Shown: positions 34,715 through 46,105 of the stretch, piece by piece
How positions within the stretch are numbered: position 1 is the stretch's first letter
Layout of the letters: each line of letters starts with the position of its first letter
DNA from: Brachionus manjavacas
Taxonomy: Eukaryota > Rotifera > Eurotatoria > Ploima > Brachionidae
Assembly: GCA_019054805.1 (NCBI GenBank)
Contig: JAHQIY010000013.1
Span: forward strand, 1,302,001-1,366,000
DNA: 64,000 nucleotides
Direction: 5' to 3'
The notes under the pieces: model-generated
Databases searched by the model: none
What the model was told of the DNA's origin: nothing
The model's input: the letters and a program-made list of their open reading frames with translations, nothing else
Position numbers and translations under genes: made by a program

Positions 34715-36436
34715 TTAATGAGATGGATCAGGAATGACAGCTTTTTCAATTTTAAAAGTTTCAATTATCTCCTTAACAATTCAATTGTTTAAAAATTATT
34801 ATAAATGCTTTTAAAATTATTTGACTCACTTTCCATTCCAATTTTGTTAGACTAATCATCGATTGTATATTTATCGTGTTGGGTTTTGTTTTTTTTGACA
34901 GTTCATTAGTGTCAAATTTATCAGGCTCATTTTCCAAAACAGGTTCTAGATTAAATTTGGGAATTTTTTCTTGAATAAATAAGTCTTTAAAAATGTTCAA
35001 ATACCTATTACAGGAAGATTTTCCTTGTCTAAATAGATTCTTGCATAGCCATCTTTGACGAGAAACGAAACATAAAATACATTTTCGATTGTACGACTGA
35101 ATGAATTAGGACTGATCATGAATTCATAAAGACAGATAGGTCCTTTATATCGTTTATAGAATCGCTTCAGTATTTTATAAATACGTTCTATTTCAGTAAC
35201 TGTGGTGCTTATTTCTTTTTCGTTTGAATTTTCTTCCAATTCTTTAATTACAGTTTTTTGATCATCATTTTTCTTGTCAATTATCCTTCGCTGACGAACT
35301 TTTTTTGCCTTTTTTGGAATTTCTTTGTCCAACAAGCCTAGCAAAAATGTGGGCCTAGGACTCACTCTGAAATAATTCATTGAAAATTCGCCAAATCTAC
35401 TTAATATTGGTCTAGTTAAAATATAGAGTGATTTTTTTGTGTTTTTTGAATTGTGATGACTTTGGGAACTTTCATTTTCGATGTCGGAATCAGATTCTCC
35501 ATCTCTGAAAATTGAACTGTTTTTTTTTTCTCTGCCGATCATGAAATTTCTCTTCAAATGAGTATATTTATTAGTGACATTCAAAAATTTGTTTCAGTGA
35601 AATTTACTAAAACCGAAAAAAATTCAATTAAAAAATTCCTAATGTAAGGAACAATTAAAGAGACTTAACTAATTGGGTTTCTTCTTATTTATAATTCCTT
35701 CTTTTCAAATTAAAATTCGTTTATAATTTCTTGAAAATTAATTAACAGTAAATAAACTAGCAAAATTTTTTGTCAATTTTTTGGACTCAAATTTAAAAAT
35801 TTTTCTCAAGTCAAAAAAATTTACTGAAGATCATAAAAAAAAAAAGTTTTAATGATAGCAAATTCTTAATTTGTTAAGTTTTTACAACCCATAAATACTC
35901 AATAGATATCCGAATCGATATTTTTCCTGAAAAAGTTTACAAGCTAAAAAATAATATCCTATTAAACTGATCAATATATTTAACTTAATGTCAAGATTAT
36001 TATTTTATTTAATTTTTTACCATTTTTTCCATAAATTCCAAGTTGTTAAATGATCTATATTCGCAGTGAACGTTTCTGATACGTTCTTTACCGAGAATTG
36101 CTAGTTCAAGTAGAACATGAGAATCTGAGACAGCTTCTCTAGGTTTTTTTACTAATAATTTGATATCAATAATAATTTACAGAATGAAAATAAAAAATAC
36201 CGTTTCTAAAAGTGTTTTCAACATTTTCAAGAGTCGCTTCAATTGCGTCACTACCTGGGTTTATATATTCCAGACGATTTTCTTTTTTTTTAATTTATTT
36301 TTGAAGTTAAAAATTAAAATTTTGTACCTGAAATATTTTCTCTAATATTCCTGTAAATTTTTCTTATTTCGTTTGCCTCTTCTTCCATATTAACAGAGTC
36401 ATCGTTCATGGAAGCATCAGCCGGAATACTATTCAT
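34715..36436 (-). CDS. NSMCE4A: NSE4 kleisin of the SMC5/6 complex, 6 exons
   Basis: Nse4 is the kleisin that bridges the SMC5 and SMC6 heads in the DNA-repair/chromosome-maintenance complex. Exons on the minus strand are 36436-36328, 36281-36201, 36151-36021, 35551-35005, 34969-34830 and 34771-34715 (about 354 residues), all in phase. Exon 1 gives EEANEIRKIYRNIREN and exon 3 gives PREAVSDSHVLLELAILGKE, matching the N-terminal helical domain. Exon 4 has FRVSPRPTFLLGLL and the C-terminal winged-helix core SFSRTIENVFYVSFLVKDG, then LPVI. The last exons give SMISLTKLEWKEIIETF. The intron between exons 4 and 5 is only 35 nt by this model, shorter than the usual 50, so that boundary is less sure. 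The exon 3-4 intron is about 470 nt. The family assignment is strong. Confidence 0.9.
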
Positions 36437-36965
36437 TTTTAACTTTTTATCTTTGACTCAATGATACAGATTTTAAAAATTTTTTAATTATTTTAAATTA
36501 ATTGTAGTTAATCATTCTTTTGTTAACAATAAATCTGCATATTAATTTTAAAAAAATCAACCAGAGAAAGGTTACTTTTCGGATAATTGGTTTTATCTGT
36601 ATTTTTTAAGATATTTTCGCTGGTAGCAAAAAAGAATATACTCACAAGGAAAAAAAATTATTGTAAATTAAGTCATTTGAAATTAAGAATTTTTGCAATT
36701 TTTTGTCTTTTTTTCAGAAAATCTTTTTTAGTTGCAATCATAAATATTGAAAACAGTCAAATATGATTTAGGCTTTAAAATTCTTTAGCTCATGACTCAA
36801 TTTCAGAATATTTTATCTTAAATTTGCTAAGTTTAGCCAGATCTAAAAATCTAGTATATCGCATTGATACTTTTGAATTAATTTAAGGTGGCTCTATAGA
36901 AAAATGGTGTTACAATAAAAAAGTTTATTGACACACAATGAAACAGTACCGATTTGACAGGTGGA
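36437..36965. other. 5' flank of NSMCE4A, no other gene seen
   Basis: This is AT-rich sequence upstream of the NSMCE4A start, leading into the inverted-repeat element that starts near 36968. Confidence 0.45.
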
Positions 36966-36967
36966 TT

Positions 36968-37830
36968 TCTGGTAATTTTACGTAAAAATTGGTAAAAATG
37001 AAAATGCCAAAAAAAAGCTCGATTTTTTGAATTTTTTATTATTTTCTAATAAATTTTGAAAAAATTAGTTTCTATTTATTAAATCAAATTTTACCAAAAG
37101 TTACATTTTTTAACTTTCTTTTCCTAATTTTTACGTAAATTTATGTAAAAAAGGTCAAATAGGGTAAAAAAAAGTAATTTTTGAAAAAAAATTAAAAAAT
37201 TTTTAATTTTTCTAATAAACTAGCAGTCCAACCATCCGCCATTTTTGTTTATCACTATATCAATGACCTGTTAAACAAAAAATAACACATTTTTAATCTT
37301 TTGATAAATTTTAAGAATTATTTACTTTTTTTAATTGACTTATGTAAATATATTTAGTAATTGTAAAATTTTTTTGAAATTCGAAAATTAAACTTATTAA
37401 TTCTTCATCATTTTGAGGATCATTTGCTCTAATGAATCTTTTTAATTCATTCCAAACCATTTCTATCGAGTTTAGATCTGGTGAGTAAGCAGGTGCTTTT
37501 ACCTTGATATTAAATTAAAATTCTGCAATTATATTGGTCATTGTCTTGATGAAGTTTGAAATCATCATTCAAATTAGAAGCAACATATGGAAATAAATAT
37601 TCTGCCAAAATATCTCTATACTTTTTTTTTAACCTATTTGACCTTTTTTTACATAAATTTACGTAAAAACTAGTAAAAGAAAGTTAAAAAATGTAACTTT
37701 TGGTAAAATTTGATTTAATAAATAGAAACTAATTTTTTCAAAATTTATTAGAAATGATAAAAAATTCAAAAAATCGAGCTTTTTTTTGGCATTTTCATTT
37801 TTACAAATTTTTACGTAAAATTACGTAAAT
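36968..37830 (-). mobile_element. Tc1/mariner relic with about 200-bp inverted repeats
   Basis: The stretches at about 36968-37170 and 37620-37830 are long imperfect inverted repeats rich in TTTTTACGTAAA words. They share, for example, AAATCAAATTTTACCAAAAG and its complement. Between them the minus strand encodes transposase remnants: LHQDNDQYN-like sequence, then APAYSPDLNSIEMVWNELKR near 37440-37510, the block around the third catalytic residue of Tc1/mariner transposases. Stops interrupt it, and only the C-terminal part remains. No clear TA duplication was identified at the ends. Confidence 0.65.
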
Positions 37831-38990
37831 TCACTTTTTTTTACAAAGTAATTTTACGCAAAATAAATATTGAAAAATAAGTGCCAAATTATTTCAATTT
37901 TTTGGACATTTTTTTTTTAAAATAATTTACGTAAAATGATCGAAATTTACCAAATTTTACGTAAAACCTGGTAAATTTACTTTTTTTTACTTTTGTGTTT
38001 AAGTCATACGAGCATTGGATCAAGGTATCAAAATCCGCAATGGAAGTATAAATCGTTAGAATATCTCTGCATTTGAGACGAATTTTAAACGTCTTAATTA
38101 TTTTTTTTTAAATTTTATTCTATAAAATTTGCTTTTTGAAAATTATTATAGAATAAATTATTATAGAATTGTTTATTAATTTTTTATGAAATTTCGTTAG
38201 TAACCTTTAAAATAGTATATTTTTTTTCAAACTATCAATTAATAAATTAATTTTGTGACGCTAAAAAATGAAATTTTTCTGAAAATTTAAAATTTTACTG
38301 TAACATTATTTAGGAATTTTTGAGTGTCAATTTAAATAAAAAAAAATTTAAATACCCAGGCTTCTTATCAGGAGTCGAAAATTGCTAGTTCAAGTAAAAC
38401 ATGAGACTCTGAAACAGCTTTTCTATAGAATTTTTTGATATAAAAAAATTCATTTGTGCCGGAAATTAACTTGTAACATCATATTATCAGATATTATCTA
38501 ATATCAAATGGTATAAGCTGTCAGCTTATTTAAGTAAAAAAAATTAAGAAATTAATTTACATATAATGAAACTGAGGATATTATTTTAAATAAAAAATTT
38601 GTTATTTTTCACAAATATATACAGACACGTATTTTACAGTTAAAAAATACAAATTTTCAAAGTAAATTGATTTATTTCATTTATACCAATCATTCCACAT
38701 ATTCGATCATAACTCTTGTATTCTTAATAATATGTACAGTGCCGAAAATTAACTTGTCACATCATAATATCTGATATCATTTTTTTTAAACTTTGCTCAT
38801 AAAATTGTTACAAAAAGCAAATTTTAGAATGAACTTTTCTTTTGCACAGAGTTTTTCAGAAAATAAAAAAGTATAAGTCCAGCCATTTGACTTGTATAAA
38901 AGAAGTTGAGAATAATTTTATTCTAAGACAGAAAGCCCTGATTAGATTTGGTCAAAAGTCAAAGTCCGACTTTGACTTTTTAATTTATGG
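37831..38990. other. Gene-free stretch
   Basis: This contains further TTTACGTAAA words up to about 37990, possibly a continuation of the neighbouring element. It also contains a short duplication of sequence seen near 36090-36150 (GAATTGCTAGTTCAAGTAGA with an upstream relative at 38370-38420). No gene is seen. Confidence 0.4.
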
Positions 38991-39010
38991 CATAATTTAA
39001 GTCAGACTTT

Positions 39011-39036
39011 AGTAGTAGTAGTAGTAGTATTAGTAG
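39011..39036. repeat. AGT microsatellite
   Basis: A short run of AGT triplets with one interruption. Confidence 0.8.
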
Positions 39037-39379
39037 TTTTTTGCGACAAGTCTAAACTCTTGTAGAACAACACAAGTTATATTTGGTTAGCTTGTAGAAG
39101 CATTGCTGCTTATAACAGAGTTTTTTTATACTCGCTCCTTACGTCTTTCGACGCCATTGTTTATAGTCCCCTTGACTCGCGAGTCCTGACACGTTCCCAT
39201 AGGAATATAATTGCTGTTCTAATGTCAAGTTCCATTTTTTAGATGAATGGTAACAGCCATCTAGAGAAATGATATGGCGATGAACTCAAACCAGATGGTA
39301 AGTATAAGCACAACACTGAAAGCACTAGCTCAAATCCATATTTTATTTAACTTTTTTTTTAACGTTACATTTATTTAAC

Positions 39380-39450
39380 TTGACTAGGATTCGAACCTGG
39401 ATACTCAGTCGCAATAAGCTGTTGTTTTACCCACTTTGTCTTTGATTTTC
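39380..39450 (-). other. tRNA-like sequence with consensus B box
   Basis: On the minus strand the sequence includes GGTTCGAATCC, an exact pol III B box (about 39388-39398), preceded about 40 nt upstream by GTGGGTAAAACAACAGC, an A-box-like stretch. The stems of a true tRNA do not close, so this is more likely a tRNA-derived SINE head or decayed tRNA pseudogene than a functional gene. Confidence 0.35.
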
Positions 39451-39539
39451 GACTAAATCTGCAAATAATGCATAAATTAAAAACTTCTTCGTTGTAATCT
39501 TTCTCTAATTTTTTATTAATATTTTTATTTTACTCGAAT

Positions 39540-41140
39540 TTAACCGACAAAGACCTTGAAACGTCAATTGCCGAAGATGAACTGAAGTCAGCGGTTTCAA
39601 AATTGTCTCTGGATAAATCTTGTGGCACAGATCTTGTTTCGAATGAATTTTTTGTTTATGGGTTGAGCAACCAATTAATTTCTATTTTAACTTGGTTCTT
39701 CAGAACGGCCTTTGAGACAATTAACTTTTTTAAAAATCGAAATACAAAATTTTATGTAATCAGCTTGGATGCCACAAAAGCATTCGACAAACTATGGCGT
39801 GATGGTCTGTTTTTCAAACTCTAAAATGTAATTGATGCAAGTTCGTGGAGAATTCTTTACAACTATTTTAGCCTTTCAAAAATATGCGTGAAATTTAATG
39901 GTAATAAAGGCGTAAATTTTAGTGTCAGTGAAGGTGTTAAGCAAGGATGAATTCTCTCTCCATGTCTTTTTTTTTTCATCAACGATTTGATCAAAAGCTG
40001 TATTGACTTGAATCTTGGTGCTAAAAATGGAGGTATCAAAGCTTCAGTTGTTGCATATTGTGATGATATTGCAATACTATCACCATTCGCTTCTGATGCA
40101 CAAAAAATTTTGGATAGAATCTATGAGTATTCATTATTATGGAAAATTGAATTTAACGCCAAAAAGTCTTTGTATCTTTTTTTTAAGAAAAATTAAAATG
40201 ATGACGATGCTAACAATTTCAAACTTAAGGAGCTTGATATCCCTTTTCAAAAAGGATTAATTTATCTTGGACTTCCATTTGGCGATCTAAGCTTTATTAA
40301 TTCATTTATTGATGCTAAATTGAGAAATGTGGAAAAAAGTATGTTCTCTCTGTGTTCGATTCGCTGCAAGCCGAAAACTATGAACCCTACAACAGTCGCC
40401 TTTATCTATAAACAATTTTTTCAATCAATTCTGAGATACTCAATGGATATAGTTTTTTTAACAGACAAACATTAAAATAACTTGATACTCCGCAAAATAT
40501 CCTAATAAAAAACACGATTGGTATTAGTAAATACTCACAGAAAAGACCACTGTATAGTGATATCAATTTGGAATTTGTTTCTCAAATTTTATGAAATATA
40601 AATTATTGTTTCTAGGACAAATTTTGAACAATGATTTGAGCAGGAAACTCTTTATGGAGATTAAGAAAATGCCTGTAATTACTTCGAGAAATGATATTTC
40701 TTTTGGCAGACAATTGAGAACATTGGAACAAAAGATAAGTATTGAATGCCTAGAATATGAAAAAAAAGTCCTACTCGAATTTAAAAATGAGCTGTTCACG
40801 TTCAAAAACAGATGCTTAATTGACTCAGTTAAGTTTTTTTTTCATAAAATTAGAATTTCATAAGATAGTAATTTAACTTTTTACTTTTATTTTGACTACT
40901 TGAATCTTTTACTTAAGCCTGTAATTTCTTGATTATTTGGATTTTTTTCTTTTTTTACCCCTCTTTTATGAAATCTAGACTTTAGAATTTTAAAATTTTA
41001 AATGGATTAATTAATTATTTATGAAAATTAATGCGATTTGTAAATCATTTTTTTTTAATTGTAATTTGTATTTTTGTGTTTCTTTTTCAATCTGCCTATG
41101 TGGCTTTAAATGTTTAAAAAAAAAAATAAATAAAATAGAA
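39540..41140 (+). pseudogene. Third LINE family: decayed reverse transcriptase (YCDD type)
   Basis: The plus strand reads SKLSLDKSCGTDLVSNEFF (block 0), then NTKFYVISLDATKAFDKLWR (palm), EGVKQG*ILSPC with a stop replacing Trp or Gly, the catalytic AYCDDIAIL at about 40050-40080, and FIYKQFFQSILRYSMDIVFL in the thumb. Several stops and frameshifts break it. The end is AT-rich with an A-run and AAATAAATAAAA near 41120-41140. Upstream at about 39090-39240 an open stretch (LACRSIAAYNRVFLYSLLTSF...) may be what is left of the endonuclease domain. YCDD instead of FADD separates it from the other two families. Confidence 0.65.
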
Positions 41141-41681
41141 TAATCTTGAAACAAAAATAATCTTAGACCTTAGACCAACTCTGGCCTTAATAGTGAATTT
41201 TTTCAAATATAGTGGATATTTTAACAACAACATGATACAGTGCAGCTCCTTGTTAGTTTTTTACGACATCGATGATGGTACGGTTATTTACATCATGTAA
41301 ATAATCATCATGTTTCAATGAGTTGATCATTATTTTACAACATGTCATCAAAATAAAAGTTTTATTTTGAACTCTTTTTTTCACTCTTTTTTCAGAACCC
41401 TTTTAATTTCAATATAAAAATTTTAAGTCGAGTCAAATACTTTTTAACTTTATGCATTCATTAAAAAGTTGATGTAGCAAAGATACAAAAATATCAGGAA
41501 GATCTTTTAAAAATTCTTGAATTAATTCCAATAGAACGGGAACAATTTCCTTACCTTAACTAATATATTTCCATCGTCACTAATAAAATAAAGCTCCACT
41601 AATAATATATAGCTATTTAATTTGGGGATCATCTAATCAATTTTAAATATAAATCGATAGTTTATAGTAATAATCAATTAT
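41141..41681. other. Gene-free stretch
   Basis: No gene is seen. A palindrome centred near 41300 (TTATTTACATCATGTAAATAA) is the only structured feature noticed. Confidence 0.4.
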
Positions 41682-42360
41682 TTATTTTTTTAAGCAAACG
41701 ACAAACAAACAAAAAATAAGAAACAAATAATGAGAAATTAAAAGCAATAATAAGAAAAATAAGCTACCGAAATTCCACGCTACATATGTGGAATTTCGCA
41801 TGAGACGAATTGATGTGAAGAAGATTCTGAACTGAAGCTGATCTGCGGGTGGTTTGGAAGGGTCGTGAATCATTTCGAATTTGCCAACGAACGTCTCGTT
41901 CTCGTCAGTTGGTCGCTTGGAATGCTTCTCACACCATGCTTTCAAAGTTGTCACTGTGAAGGAGTATCCGGATGTATTGCCGAGAAGTTTTCTCTTGTAC
42001 TTGGACAGGTAGTTAGCAACTTGTATAATTGAAGGTTCGAGTAGACGGTTGGTGTCACGAATCATCTTGCGGATGATAACCATTGGTGTTGTGGTTCCTT
42101 GAGAATAGAGCTCGTTGATTCTTGTCTTAACGTCAAAAGACATACCAATTGTTTGACGCTAGGGTAATTCGTGTACGTGGGCATCGTCCGATACATAAAT
42201 AGTACCTTACGGTTCTTTTTATGTAAATTTTTTATTAAAAAATATAAAAAATGAAGATTTATTAAACAAACCTGTTTCCTGGAGAAGCAAGTAGCATTTA
42301 ACCGGGCATTTACTACCCCGGACAGTTACATTCGTCGTATTGGCGGTTTCATCCATGTCT
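41682..42360 (-). pseudogene. Possible Mutator-like (MULE/FLYWCH) transposase N-terminal fragment
   Basis: A 153-codon minus ORF (42143-41682) has the layout RINELYSQGTTTPMVIIRKM, PSIIQVANYLSKYKRKLLG, TLKAWCEKHSKRP and DQLQFRIFFTSIRLM. That resembles the region just before the catalytic domain in MULE-type proteins common in invertebrate genomes. Upstream, 42350-42282 may encode another exon (MDETANTTNVTVRGSKC...) separated by an intron-like AT-rich gap. The ORF ends in hydrophobic read-through (FFLLLLLISHYLFL), so it is probably truncated. The base composition is more balanced than its surroundings. The identification rests on pattern memory only and is weak. Confidence 0.35.
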
Positions 42361-42664
42361 ACTGGTATGGCTATACTATTCTCTAAAAATCGTTACATAT
42401 CGAAAGTATTTACCTCTATTTTTTACAGCCATATCAGTTGACACTTGCGGAGTGAATCAAGTAAAAAAATCAGAGCTTTTCCAATTTCCGATCAGACCAT
42501 TTCCTAATGCTATTAAAAGCAACTAAAAGACCGAAGTTTTTTTCCTCGTAATTCTCAGATTTGGTTTAATGATGACGAATTTATTTAGATGAAGTTTTAA
42601 TTAATTAGAGTAGACTTCGAAATATATTAGGTTCCATTTAATTTATTAATGAAGATAATAATTA

Positions 42665-43635
42665 CAGTCAATCCTCCGTATAACGAGACCCTATATAACG
42701 AGAAACCCTTTATAACGAGCAACTTGGCTAGAACCGATTACGAGCTATATAAAATGATATAAAAATTAATTCGATATAACGAAAACTTGATATAACGAGC
42801 TTATAATGAAATACCGCTTAATCATTTTCATAAGAATAAAAACTTCCTATAACGAGCTTGAACAAAAGAAATTTTTTCACACTTTTTTTATAAAAAAAAA
42901 TAAAAATAAAACAATTAACTTATCTTCATGAATAACTATAAATCACCAGAAAACATTTCCTATCTAATTGTTTATAAAAAATCGCTACTTCAATTCTCGC
43001 AAAAGAGTATATCGTCAACACATCGACCATTTCGACAATTCTCTCGTCTAAGCTGGTTTCAAGGGCGATTTTTTATTTGGTGATTCATTGAGTGGATGTG
43101 AAGAAAACGACGAATTTAATGATATATCTTCGTTTGAAAAAGTTAAACTTTAAGAAATATGCTTATGTTTCGATCGACTCAAATTTTCCTGCACGCGGCT
43201 TATTATCAGATGTTGAGATCATCAGTTCAGTTAACAATACAGCACAAAATGATGACAGTGATTCTGATGTCGAAGAAATCGAAAAACCTAAAAAACCTGT
43301 TATAAGCTCAAAAGAAGCTATCGATAAAATTAATGATTTAAAAGATTTTTTTTGAATAAAAACCAAGATTTCTCAAAAATAGTTGATTGTTTGTTTAATA
43401 TTGAAAATGTTGTGATTGAAAAATGTAATACCAAACAAACATATATTAAAGATTTTGTAAAAAAACAATAATTTTGTATTTTTTTTCCTTTTTTATTTAT
43501 TGTTTTACCAATAAACATTTTGAAAAAAAAAATTTTTTTGCCCATCTTTTTCAATGCAATTTCGATATAACGAGTTTCGATATTACGAGCAACGAAATTT
43601 TCGCCCAACTTGCTCGTTATATCGAGGATTGACTG
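42665..43635 (+). mobile_element. pogo/Tigger-type DNA transposon, internally deleted
   Basis: The ends CAGTCAATCCTCCGTATAAC (42665) and the inverse of CAGTCAATCCTCGATATAAC (to 43635) are inverted repeats flanked by TA on both sides, typical of pogo/Tigger elements. CTATATAACGAG-like words recur inside. The remaining coding part (43092-43355 and its frameshifted continuation to about 43470) reads SSKEAIDKINDLKDFF then NKNQDFSKIVDCLFNIENVV and TYIKDFVKKQ. This resembles the C-terminal tail of pogo-type transposases. The catalytic core is absent. The 3' part of this element is repeated at 49022-49809. Confidence 0.7.
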
Positions 43636-44479
43636 TATACTCAAAAGGAAATTTATTGGATGAAGAATATATATTAATTAGATGACGAATTGGAAATATA
43701 TTAGTGAAGGTAGGAAATGATTGCCCAATAGAACCAGGTGAACTAGAAGATGGTAATTCATTCAGAGCTTTTTTAATTTGTTCTAAAAGAGAATTAAATA
43801 AATGAATAACTTGGACTTACTTATGTTGAAAAAGAGAGAGTTACAAGGGACACATGTTTACATAGTTGAGACTTTGGGAAAAAAAGATCATTAAATAACA
43901 ATAAATTTATTTTCTGGATTGAAAATAATATGATTATTAAACCAGACTGATAGCAAGATTATCATTTTTAAATTTTCATAATTTAAATAAAATATCAGCC
44001 AGATAAAAACTTAAAAATATTAATTCATTAGAAAATATAAATAAAATTTGTGAATCAAAAATTAGAGCTTAGAAAATCCTTTTTTGTTCAAAAAACCACG
44101 CCTTCATTCTTTCAATTTTCTACTTTTTATTTAGATTAATTCAAAAAATTTTAATAATTTTTAATGAAATTTTCTTATTTCTTGTGCCAACCAAAAAGCT
44201 TACTACGATTCAATTAATTAGAATTTTTTTCTAAATACAAATTTTCAAATCAAATAAGACAAAAATTTTCGTTATTTTCAAGGTTTTGCATTTTATTAAT
44301 TTAACAGGGTTTTGATATAGTACAAAAGTATTCATATATTTATAATATGTTGGAAATATGATGAACATGCTTTTTTGGAATATTTACAAAATAATGTATA
44401 CTTGAAATGAATATATTAGAATAGAATATAAATTGAGAATGATGTGTTAATTTAAATAAATAATTAACTTATAAAATTT
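42849..44479 (+). repeat. 1.63-kb direct repeat, left copy
   Basis: This copy starts at ATAACGAGCTTGAACAAAAG inside the pogo-type element and ends at TTAACTTATAAAATTT. The right copy at 49022-50655 matches over the full length. The only differences I saw are one- to three-base changes in homopolymer runs. The LINE begins immediately after it. Confidence 0.9.
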
Positions 44480-44808
44480 ATTAAAAATGTTTATTTTTTG
44501 AATAAATTTTAAGAATATAGTATTTATAAATATTTGAAAAAATTGAAATATTACAAAATCTCCGGATTGCATAATAAAGTTATCAACACAAATCTTTCTG
44601 ACACCATTAAGTTGGTCAAAGAAAGTATGGATACACTGGATTCGACTCAAGATCAGAGTGTAAGATACTACAACAGCCAATCAAACCCGACTCGTTCAAA
44701 TAACCTTCAAAGCAACCGCCCTCTCCATACTCAATCCCTCAAAGGAACACACCACAAATCCAAGCAAACCCAAAAATTTCCGATATCACTTATTCTCAAA
44801 ATTACAAC

Positions 44809-46105
44809 ATGAACTTCCCCTATCTTTTAACACAACAGTACCAAACCCCGAACTTATATTACGATCCAAATGGACAACCACAACCAACCAATCAAACTAT
44901 TAGAAACCCACATCCTCAAATTCCAAACAACACGCACCAAAATACTATTGATAACACATCATCAAATTACAACAACTACCCAACTTTTACATCATTGTTC
45001 AACAATAACAACTACCAGATAAACCAACCAACTACCGAAAACCATCTTCAAAAATCCTTTAGTCATCAAGAACAAAAACAAATTTTCACTCTTAAATTCA
45101 AAAGCAACAAAGAATTTCCAAGTAATTTTAAGAATTATTTTACACTAGAAGACGAAATAAAACAACTAAAACCGAAAATTGACGTCACAGCCGCTTTTAT
45201 CAACATGAAAAATGAGTTGGTCATAAAAACAGACAACCCTAAACACATCGAAGCACTAACAAACTGGCCACCTAAAGCATTCCACCACGGTCTACAACAA
45301 ATTACAAATCAATCTAAACATTATATAGCACTGCACAACGTAGATCTTGATTTTGACGTCACTTTACAAAGAGCAAAAGAATACGTAAAAGAAAAATACA
45401 ATATAGACGACATGTTGCGCATGATGAAAAAGTCCACACAACAAAAACTCCCACTAGTAAAAGCAGTAATTAACGATAGGAAATCATTTAACCAAATTAT
45501 TGAAACCGGACACATCAAAATTGGATATTCGCGTATTCGAGTGACACCATGGAAATTCGGGACTACTCCAGACCAATGTTTCAACTGCCAGAAGTTTGGA
45601 CACACTAAAGAAAAATGTATAGAAAAAACCCTACCTGTCTCAGATGCTCTGGTAAACACCACTTCAAATCATGTCATGTAAAAGACCAAGCCAAATTTAA
45701 ATGCGTAAACTGTGGTGAAAATCACGCAGCCTGTTCTAAGTCATGCAAAATTCTCCAAGAAGCAGTTATCGCAAAATCAGCCGAACAAGAAAAAAGACTA
45801 CAAAAAAAAAAACACAAAATAGCAATAATTTTCAAAGAAATTATTCCAGTTTCAATAGCCAGCAACAACAAAACCCTTCAACACTCTCAATCATTAAATT
45901 TATAATAGACCTAATTAGAAACTTGAACAAAATCACCTCAACAGTCCACGAAGACCCAAAACCTCTACTCGATATTATTTCAACAAATCTTGGGCAACGA
46001 TATAGTCGTGAACTCGAACCAATACTTTTCGCAAGTCTAAAAAATGACCGCTTCGATGCAAACATGTCCGATCCATACATTGAATATGAAAATGAACAAC
46101 AATAA
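44809..46105 (+). pseudogene. LINE ORF1 (gag-like, three CCHC-type knuckles), two frameshifts
   Basis: ORF1 protein for RNA binding and particle formation. The N-terminal third is Asn/Gln/Pro-rich. An RRM-like middle (about 45080-45560) precedes three zinc knuckles: CFNCQKFGHTKEKC, CLRCSGKHHFKSC and CVNCGENHAACSKSC. The frame shifts at about 45620 within an A6 run and again at about 45800 within an A10 run; rejoining frames gives one continuous product ending EYENEQQ at 46105. An upstream open frame at 44534-44812 could extend the N-terminus but overlaps in another frame. It overlaps the start of ORF2 by a few dozen bases, common in two-ORF LINEs. Whether the shifts are real mutations or read errors cannot be decided here. 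Confidence 0.75.

Noticed and set aside
42660-43640. CRISPR-like array of ATAACGAG words
   Set aside because: The words are irregularly spaced within pogo-type inverted-repeat sequence. There are no constant repeat-spacer units and the genome is eukaryotic.
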